Source: Ophioderma brevispina (Eukaryota; Echinodermata; Ophiuroidea; Amphilepidida; Ophiodermatidae). Taken from it: 64,000 nucleotides of DNA. Below the pieces are notes generated by a model. The model saw nothing but the letters and a program-made list of their open reading frames with translations. It made no database searches and was not told the DNA's origin. Position 1 is the first letter of the stretch. Every line of letters starts with the position of its first letter. The translations under genes were made by a program, and so were the position numbers. Shown piece by piece: positions 56,936-64,000 of this stretch. The DNA lies in the NCBI GenBank assembly GCA_023653785.1, contig JAMKCH010012567.1, positions 1-64,000 on the forward strand. Direction: 5' to 3'.

Positions 56936-57215
56936 CGTGTTACATCTGGTAATACTTAAAGATGCTTGTATTTTTCAATATGTCAGCCAATATTTTATAC
57001 AAGTACCAATAATTGTTATATGTAGTGTTACAATCTGGTAATACTTAGAGGTGCTTGCATTTTTTTTCAATATGTCAGCCAATATTTACACAAGTAGCCA
57101 TATTTTTATACTTGTAGTGTTACATCTGGTTAACTACTTAGATTGCTTGCATTTTATTTTTTCAATATGTCCAGCCAATATTTTATAACCTTGCACGTGG
57201 TATTTTTTTTTTTTA
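56936..57215. repeat. Three-copy ~95-bp tandem repeat
   Basis: Each unit contains GTGTTACATCTGGTAATACTTA, GTGCTTGCATTTT, TTTCAATATGTCAGCCAATA and TTTTATAC.AGTA. Units start near 56936, 57026 and 57116. Indels are concentrated in T runs. A hydrophobic open frame at 56847-57041 is a by-product. Confidence 0.75.
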
Positions 57216-57284
57216 CTAAACTTTCAAGATTTAAATGGTTAATACAAATGCGTTGGTATTATTCATTAATTTCGGTTGGAGGGA

Positions 57285-58414
57285 CAGACTAAGCGTAATC
57301 AGGTCTTTACTTGGTTGAATGATAGAAATGCTGACATTTTTCTTCTTCCAGAAGCTCACTCAACGCCTGATATTGTTCAGACCTTGATTGATGATTGGGG
57401 TAATGATATTTATTTTTGCGCATGGGACATCTAATAGCAAAGGGTTTGTATTCTAATTTAAAAGGCAACAAAATGATTCATATTAAGAAGAGTTTTTATA
57501 GATGTGGATGGGTCTTGTTATTATTATGGATCTCCTTTTTGAATGATAATAAATTACTTTAAAATTCATGTATATGGCCTACTAAGAATATCCTTGTTCT
57601 TTTGAAAATATTCATAGGCAATTGATTAACTTTGATTGTGAATCTATTATTTGGGGTGGCGATTTTAATCTTGTGCTCGATGTCGCTTTAGATAAAAGGT
57701 GGCCGTGCCCATACGCCATTTTAGCTCTAAAAGCGTGTTCATGATATTAGAAAGATTTTTGATCTCATTGACATTTGGCCGTAGAAAAATCCTAATGTGT
57801 TTAGGTACACTTGGCACTCCAATTCAAATCCGCCAGTTTATTGTCGTTTAAGATTTTTTTTTCTGGTTTCCTTTCAATCATTTTATGCTGAGAAATGCCC
57901 CAATTAAACCCCCACCCCCAGGGTTTAAAACTGATCACTCAGCTATTAATCTCATACAAAACATCATTGTTGTATGATAAAGATTATGTTGATTTGTCAA
58001 GCATTTCATTAGTGATATTAAATATTAACAACAATATGGTTTTAATCCTAATATGTTGTGGGACTATGCGAAATGTCAATTAGATTCTAAAAGGACCAAA
58101 AATCCAGTATTCTGCAAAACTGTCTAGAAGACGCAAAATTCATCAAGAGGATAATTTGGTTCAAAGATTAAATAATCTTGAGCAAATGTATAGTGTTAGC
58201 CCTTCAATGATTTATTGTATGAACTCAATGATTGTAAGGCTAAGCTTTGGAAAGCAATTATAAGATTAAAACAATGGGTGCATTGTTCGTCCGTCGCATT
58301 GGGTGGGAGCACGTGTAAGAAGTTCCAGTATTTATTAATTTAGAAAGACGTAATCAGAACAAAAGGTTATTACAAAATTATATTCTGATAAGTGGCCAAA
58401 TTCTGAGTAAGGGT
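57285..58414 (+). pseudogene. L1/Tx1-like LINE ORF2 fragment: endonuclease domain, cut by an LTR element
   Basis: Read across frameshifts: TKRNQVFTWLNDRNADIFFL (about 57293), then PEAHSTPDIVQTLIDDWG (about 57354), and the APE-type endonuclease motif WGGDFNLVLD (about 57653). Then come FRYTWHSNSNPPVYCRL (about 57803) and the catalytic TDHSAINL (about 57932). After the endonuclease the reading continues through RRRKIHQEDLVQRLNNLEQM (about 58120) and YFLNLERRNQNKRLL (about 58331). The enzyme would nick target DNA for reverse transcription. The LINE text stops exactly where the LTR begins at 58415. It could be the same family as the RT block at 16.8 kb. Confidence 0.8.
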
Positions 58415-58940
58415 TGTTGGTACTTAAACTTGCATGTCCGCTAAAACCCTTAATGTGAAAACCTGTATTCACTGTCGATCTGGCGCCCTCTGTGGTATCT
58501 GGCTCATGACTCAAGATTGTCGTTGGGATTGGACTGCGAAAACAGTTTTTCTACCGACTAGTTTACCGAAGTTTTAGGCCTAGTTGACACTAAATTAACA
58601 CGGAGTTTACCATCAATTAGACTACAAGATCAAAGATTCCTGCCATGAAGCTAGAGCATTAAAGTAGTTGTGCATGACATCATCTAGCGTCAGTGTGGTA
58701 AATTTGAGATTAAGAATGGTGTTGTGCTTGAACATCTAGCGCGTAATGGAAAAGCAGCGACATCTGGCGTAGAACTCGAGAACTTCATTTTAGTTTGGAA
58801 TTATCTACATGTAAGTAGGAAAAACCTGCTTAAACTGATAATATAGAACTCTTGTCATCCTGGGCGTGCTACAGGGTCCCATAGTATGCTACGTGTCATG
58901 AAACATGAATTAATATTGGCTGGACAATTTATTGTATTGG
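58415..58940 (+). repeat. 5' LTR of the BEL/Pao-type element
   Basis: Its first ~210 bp match 63791-64000 through GCATGTCCGCT, TTAATGTGAAAACCTGT, TTCACTGTCGATCTGGCGCC, CATGACTCAAGAT, GAAAACAGTTTTTCTA, AGTTGACACTAAATTA and TTAGACTACAAG. Differences are substitutions and single-base indels. The right boundary is a guess near 58940 (before TTGGTGCTTAGAA), because the second LTR is truncated and the boundary cannot be compared. Confidence 0.75.
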
Positions 58941-59124
58941 TGCTTAGAATTAGAGTTGGAACTGAAAATTTGTATTGAGGCGATTTTGCCGCGGCCTCGC
59001 CGTAACATAAGTGAGGGGGGCGCGTTCAATCTTGGTGAATGCCGGACGGTGCCGGACATTGAAATACGCCTTTGATTCCAGATTGCAAGTATGAATGAGC
59101 AATGAGGAACCCGCAAATGTCACA

Positions 59125-59456
59125 TAAAAGTACAAAGACTAGGTAGTATTAGAAGGAAAGCTAGAGCTAGCACAGCTGAAATTATTAAAGCGGCTGCCAA
59201 CAGGGCTGAACTTACAATGTGTACGAAGCATTAGAAAAAAAGTGTGCTTTAGAAATGGAGGAACTCGGTTTTGCAAAAGTGCAAAGGAATTGCAAATAAG
59301 AAGGAATTACAGCTTTGAGACAGAAGCAGAAATAGAAGAAACTAGGTTAAAGGCTCTTGAAAAATTGGAGAATGTATCAAGATATGGTGTTTCTTTGACG
59401 GACAAACTGAACCAAACAGATGATGAAGATTTTGTTAAAGCGCTGGGTAGGAATTG
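59125..59456 (+). pseudogene. BEL/Pao gag N-terminal coiled-coil region
   Basis: Two frames join into a charged helical region: RRKARASTAEIIKAAANRAE near 59152, EMEELGFAKVQRN near 59257, and FETEAEIEETRLKALEKLEN near 59306-59366. Glu/Lys/Ala-rich heptads fit the N-terminal coiled coil usual in BEL/Pao gag. Ends at a stop at 59455. Frameshifts make it inactive. Confidence 0.55.
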
Positions 59457-59619
59457 AGCAGTGACACAGGTGAGGACCCAACTTAGTATAATATGAAGGA
59501 TTTCCAAACCTTTAGAAACATAAAATCCTTGGATGAATCGTCGAGAGGAATATCAGAGGTTGGGAAAGTGCTAAGAAATTATTATATCTAAGTCACCACT
59601 TAGCCTACCTCAGCAAAGA

Positions 59620-60460
59620 AAGCAAGCACAACCACCACAACCTTAACTCAGACATCCAGCAACCGGATCAAGTAACGCAACCTAGTCAGCGGGTAGTGCA
59701 GCAAAACGCAAATGCTGCAACCTAATTTTGAGATCCAGCAAGCGGATCAAGTACCGCAACCAAGTCAGCAGATAGTGCAGCAAACGCAACTGCTGCCAAA
59801 CCTAACTCAGACATCCAGCAACCGGAATCCAAGTACCGCAACCTAGTCAGCGGGTAGTGCAGCAACGCAACTGCTCCAACCTAATTCTGAGATCAGAAAA
59901 TGATCAACTACCGCAACTAGCCAACGGTTAGTGCCAGCCAACGCAACTGCTGGAACATCAATCCAGAGGAGATCCAGAAAACGGATCAACTACCGCAACA
60001 AGTCAGCGGATAGTGCAGCAAAAACGCAACTGCTGCAACCTAATTCTGAGATCCAGCAAGCGGATCCAGTACCGCAACCTAGTAGGCGGGTAGTGCAGCA
60101 AAACGCAACAGCTGCAAACTTAATTCCAGAGATTACAGCAAGTGGATCAAAGCCCACTGCAACCTAGGCAGTTGGGATAGGCACAGCAACATGCAAACTA
60201 CCGCAAAAGAACTTAGAGACCAGAAGAGGATAAGTGCTGCAACCCTGGTGTCAGCAGCCAGTGCAGGCAAAATGCTGACAGCGCAACCTAACTAGTGATT
60301 TCCAGCGACCGTGCTCAAGGCATTACAATTCTGGGCAGTGGGTAGCACAGCCAAATGCAAACATCCACAACGAGAACTTAGAGTACAGCAAGTGGCTAAA
60401 GTGCTGGAACCTGGTAGCCAGCAGTTAGTGCAGCACACGCAACATGTCGCATTCTAGTAT
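59620..60460 (+). repeat. Gln/Pro/Asn-rich tandem repeat in gag, ~85-bp unit
   Basis: About nine units of ATCCAGCAA(G/C)(C/A)GGATCAAGTACCGCAACC..AGTCAGCGG..TAGTGCAGCAAAACGCAA, starting near 59655, 59735, 59815, 59890, 59965, 60050 and 60130, and decaying up to 60440. One frame reads QADPVPQPSRRVVQQNATAA. Units differ by indels that keep breaking the frame. Confidence 0.7.
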
Positions 60461-60714
60461 ATCGACCCAGCCAAGGAATCAAGCAATATATACTGGTCAG
60501 GGAATGCAACATGTGCATTATGAATCGCAGACAGCAAGAAAATAAGGTGCCACAAATTAGTCAACAAAACAGAGCAGCATAAACAAGTGCAGCAACCTAG
60601 AAAGCCGTTTAGAACCAGACTTACAATCGTCACAGCATAATGCAGGGATTGAACAGAAGGATCAAGGCATGCAAATTTTAACCGTTGTTAGTACACAGCA
60701 TTGCAGCCACATGT

Positions 60715-61060
60715 GGCCTTAGTTCAACCAGTGAAGCAAATGCAACGGTGCAGCAATGCACCCAGTGCAGAAAAGCAACCGGCAGCAAATGCAAACAGTG
60801 CAGCAAATGCAACAAGCGCAGATTTTGAAACAAGTGCAGCAAATGCAAACCAGCGCAGATGAACCAGTGCAGAAAATTGCAACCAGTGCAGCAAATACAA
60901 CCAGTTGCAGCAAATGCAACAGTGCAGAAAATGCCACCAGTTGCAGGCAAATGCAACAGTGCAGCAATGCAACCAGTGCAGCCAATGAACCAGTGCAGCA
61001 ATTTGCAGGCAGTGCAGCAATTGCAACTCAGTGCAGACCTAGCACAAAATAACAGTAGGA
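60715..61060 (+). repeat. Gln-rich tandem repeat in gag, 15-18-bp unit (GCAGCAAATGCAACCAGT)
   Basis: About twenty short units reading QQMQ(P/Q/T)VQQMQ-type peptides in one frame. Clear copies lie at 60785, 60800, 60835, 60880, 60915 and 61010. The antisense frame gives a Cys/Leu/Ala-rich artefact. Follows the ~85-bp array after a 250-bp decayed gap. Confidence 0.75.
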
Positions 61061-61589
61061 AATGCAAAAAGCAACTAGTCTCACAGAGGATAGCATAAGC
61101 TCAAAGCAACAGAGCCTAATATGAATACAATTAACCAATGGAACTGTATCTGCCCCAGCACAGACATAAGACAACCAAAGTGCAGCTAAGGAACTAAATG
61201 AGCAACCTTGACTCTAGTCCACAGAACTACCAATACACTACCCTGCAACCTAATGCACAACCAAACCTTAGTACAAAACAAACACAAGTTACCCCACAAG
61301 CTTACGTACAGGTTCAACAGCGTCAGAATAATACGCAAGTTAAGACCAGAATACGGAACAGGCAAGTCACTCCGTGAGTAAAGCAAACAGCACCACACAC
61401 CAAGCAGGAAATTATAGCAAACAGGCAACAAATGAGACAAGAAGTAAGTCCACAAGTACACCAATTTATACCAGGGACTCAGCCTAACTTGCAACAAATT
61501 ATTCCCACAGCAGCAAACACCAAGTACACCGATGGTAAATCTGGTACAGCAACAAAATGATTTGACAGCCTGTTGTTAGATCAGCACGT

Positions 61590-62310
61590 AAAGGCAACAC
61601 TCCCACATAGAAGCATACAACCATATGGTGGTGAACCACTAGACTTTTACCGCTTTATGCGGGCATTTAAGCATGGTTGTAGAAGACAAAACAAGCAATG
61701 ATACAGATTAAGATTATACTCTCTGCGAACTGACCACCTGAGAACCAAATAGACTAGTAAAAGGATCTCCACGGCTATTCAAGGTCAAGGGTTTCAAGAG
61801 GCCAAAGTGCAAACGGTCAAGAAGTATGGAAAGAAGTATTTCCCATAGCTGACGCATTCCAGAAAAAGGCTGCCAAATGGCCAGAGGTTAAAGCTAATGA
61901 TGCCAAAGGATGGAATATTTTCATCCTTTTACAGGCTACTTTCACAAATGGAATGATCTAAAGGTTCTTGGACGAAGTGGATCACTCTACTGGTATTAGA
62001 TGTAACCTAGTAACAAGCTTCCGTACAGCATTAGAAACCAGTGGCGAATAAGGGTACCAGCATTGATGAAGCTACAGGAAAGATGGCAAGTTTTAAACGA
62101 CTTTGTTACCTTCATGGAGTGGCAAACAAGAATTATATCAAACTCCCTTGTAGGAGAGTATTGAGGGTGATAAACCTAAAACAAGTTAAGAAACAGTACT
62201 CGCCAAGGAGGAAAGCGTATGCCACAACCTTCAGCCACAAGGAACAGTTGGCATCCGCAAATTTTGGGTTTGATGACTTGGAGACTACCAGGAACAGGAT
62301 CCCACAGTGA
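61590..62310 (+). pseudogene. BEL/Pao gag capsid-like domain (DUF1759-type), broken
   Basis: TLPHRSIQ near 61598 leads into GGEPLDFYRFMRAFK (61627-61671), the typical 'F.G.P..Y..F...F' opening of the BEL/Pao gag domain. After a stop-rich gap, FQKKAAKWPEVKANDAKGW follows at 61858-61914, the '...A...WP.I...D...' block. Later pieces, in several frames, reach KAYATTFSHKEQ near 62215. No zinc knuckle follows. Several stops and frameshifts; not functional as given. Confidence 0.65.
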
Positions 62311-63780
62311 AGCTGGGTGTGTGAACATAGCATGTGTTTCAACGTCCTGTAGTATTGTTCTGAAGAAACTCGCTGACGAGCTGAACGCAAGCACAAAAAA
62401 TACTGACTTAAGGCCCAAATGTTTTGAAATGGAGATAGAATGCTGTGTGGGTGTAGGTGATGTTTAAAGTTAGGGTAATGGACATTGATATGCCAGCATT
62501 TGCCTCTAGGTTTTCTTTTGGTATGCCAAAAATGTTTTTTGGTTTTTGCCCTTGGTAGGCAAATTTAAAGTTAATGTGTTGGATGAGATTCCGCTCCATT
62601 TTACTCACATGGCAGATCCAATGCGGTTATAATCACCTACAAACTTTGTGTAATTCAAGAAGAAATTGTGACAGTATCTCAACTGTGAGGAATTGTAACT
62701 TACCCTATTGAGGAGACTTGACTTTTACAGGACCTCAGCTAGAATTCCGAAGGAACCGGTACTGTGTAGTCTTCTCTAACCCAGCAATACTGAGCCTCTT
62801 AGGTGAGCAAAGCCAATTGATGTTATGGCTTGTTGGAATATTCTATGGCCAGTCAGCCCGCGGAGGTAGATAGATGAAAACATTGTGTGCAGCCATAATA
62901 ATGCTGCATTTCCTGCTTTGTGGGAACAAATCTCCACTACATTTAGGAAACCACATGCTGGATCACCTGAATTGGTTATGAATTGTCGTATATATAAAAC
63001 CTTCCAAAGTTGGCTCTTGTAGTTGGGCTCAATTGTTTGGTCCAGTTGAGTTTGGATTATTGTTTATAATAGGATTTCTATGCCAAATCGGCGTCATCCA
63101 AGTGTAGTGGGACTTATTTTTTGCTGCAAGAAACTGAACTGTTGGTGTGGAGATCAGAACACAACATTGGTACATATATTTAGTACCACAGTTTGAACTT
63201 TGAACACTATAGCTTGCATTAACTAGAGTTAAAGCCCAGGCTTAGTTTGACTGTGAAATCTACAGCCTAACAAATTGCTGTGTCAGTAGTTTTTGTGAGA
63301 AAAAACATGCCCCCTATTATTGAAATTTTGGCTATAGTTTGGCTGTAGTTTTGGCTGTAATGTTTGCAGTTTTGGCTTTTGCAGGACTATTGTGTGGACA
63401 ATCTGCCAATCATTTATTTGAGACACATTCATAAAGAAAGACAACTCTGGCACTTTTGAAGTGAATTTAGTTCAGATTTTAGTATCCTTCATAGTGAGTT
63501 TGTAGACACAAACGGGATTCCTTTGAATTTCAAAAGGTTAATACTCCAAAACTCTAGTGCAATTATGCACTCATGTTTTGCTTTAGACATTTAAACACTT
63601 CTCTGTACTTTGTGTCTACGAGCTTCACTGAAATTGTTAATTGAGCAAATTATTTACTCAGGTCTGTTTTGAAATGTTTCAGGACTGTTTAATGTATGCG
63701 AGTCTTTTCAGAACTTCCTTAGGTCTGCCCATCAGGTATTTAGGTTCAGAGTAATTGTATGTTCATTACATAGCAATTAA
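62311..63780 (+). other. Internal 3' region of the BEL/Pao-type element without pol
   Basis: About 1.5 kb between gag and the second LTR. I looked in all frames for aspartic protease, RT (YVDD/FVDD-type), RNase H and integrase motifs and saw none. Repeated TTTTGGCTGTAGT/TTGGCTATAGT words lie at 63325-63380. The missing pol implies movement in trans or a deletion. Confidence 0.55.
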
Positions 63781-63790
63781 GGGGCCGGTA
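63778..63790 (+). other. Polypurine-like tract before the 3' LTR
   Basis: TTAAGGGGCCGGTA directly precedes the TGTTGG start of the second LTR. AAGGGG..GG is purine-rich, as expected for the plus-strand primer, but is interrupted by CC. Confidence 0.4.
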
Positions 63791-64000
63791 TGTTGGTACT
63801 TAACACTGCATGTCCGCTACCCATTAATGTGAAAACCTGTCTTCACTGTCGATCTGGCGCCCTCTGTTGGATCTGGCTTCATGACTCAAGATGTCGTCGG
63901 ATGGACTGCTGAAAACAGTTTTTCTAACGCTAGTAGTTTACCGATAGTTTAGCTAGTTGACACTAAATTACCACGAGTTTACCTCATATTAGACTACAAG
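63791..64000 (+). repeat. 3' LTR of the BEL/Pao-type element (partial, window end)
   Basis: The first 210 bp of the right LTR, in the same orientation as 58415 onward and clearly similar along its length. The remainder, its end and the target-site duplication are outside the window. Confidence 0.8.

Larger units (their letters stand above)
58415..64000 (+). mobile_element. BEL/Pao-type LTR retrotransposon, non-autonomous, runs off the window
   Basis: Two direct LTR copies begin TGTTGGTACTTAA at 58415 and 63791, so the LTR-start to LTR-start distance is 5376 bp. Between them lies a gag-type region with a Gln-rich repeat and a capsid domain of the BEL/Pao class, followed by ~1.5 kb without protease, reverse transcriptase, RNase H or integrase motifs. 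It is inserted into a LINE endonuclease domain. The element is broken by stops and frameshifts, and its right end lies beyond the window. Confidence 0.8.

Noticed and set aside
60678..61067. Cys/Leu/Ala-rich 129-codon minus-strand frame that looks like a cysteine-rich peptide
   Set aside because: It is the antisense of the GCAGCAAATGCAACC repeat in the BEL-type gag.

Overview
This window is nuclear DNA of an invertebrate animal. It is AT-rich and almost gene-free, and is packed with decayed transposons, inverted repeats, minisatellites and homopolymer runs. The only convincing host gene is a spliced prenylcysteine-oxidase-like gene with GT/AG introns. The repeat content (Mag-type Gypsy, BEL/Pao, L1/Tx1-like and CR1-like LINEs, hAT-like elements, dispersed TGACCTTTGACC arrays) suggests a marine invertebrate, perhaps an echinoderm or hemichordate. 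That placement is inference. No bacterial, organellar, rRNA or convincing tRNA sequence was seen.

Layout. 1-16 kb: no supported gene; a 1.24-kb tandem duplication (4.6-7.1 kb), GC-rich dispersed repeats (10-11 kb), a four-copy ~122-bp satellite (14.6-15.1 kb) and two copies of a TTAA-flanked ~345-bp MITE. 16.8-18.3 kb: a LINE reverse-transcriptase remnant. 18.8-20.6 kb: two oppositely oriented fragments of one recombinase-like family. 20.9-29.1 kb: a palindromic MITE, A-rich sequence, two minisatellites, two more TTAA MITEs and one copy of a related element. 29.9-37.15 kb, minus strand: four exons of a PCYOX1-like gene. Its introns hold a 964-bp foldback element, a hAT-like insertion with a perfect 8-bp target duplication and a 663-bp TIR element. 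The first exon was not found. 37-52 kb: two more foldbacks, further dispersed repeats, a CR1-like LINE scrap, a TIR element carrying nine GGAATTCC palindromes, hairpins, a GGTCA minisatellite and one or two weak exon candidates. 52.2-53.4 kb: a Mag-like Gypsy remnant (LTR, tRNA-Leu-type primer site, gag, then an integrase tail). 57.3-58.4 kb: a LINE endonuclease domain interrupted at 58,415 by a BEL/Pao-type LTR element that runs off the window end, with gag but no recognisable pol.

Working together: the PCYOX-like exons keep consistent splice phases and the order of the known enzyme, so they form one transcription unit read from high to low coordinates. Everything else is a layered record of mobile-element activity. 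Single-base indels are frequent in every coding remnant and between repeat copies, and also in the two downstream PCYOX exons. Either those exons are decaying or the sequence carries uncorrected indel errors. This cannot be settled from the window alone.
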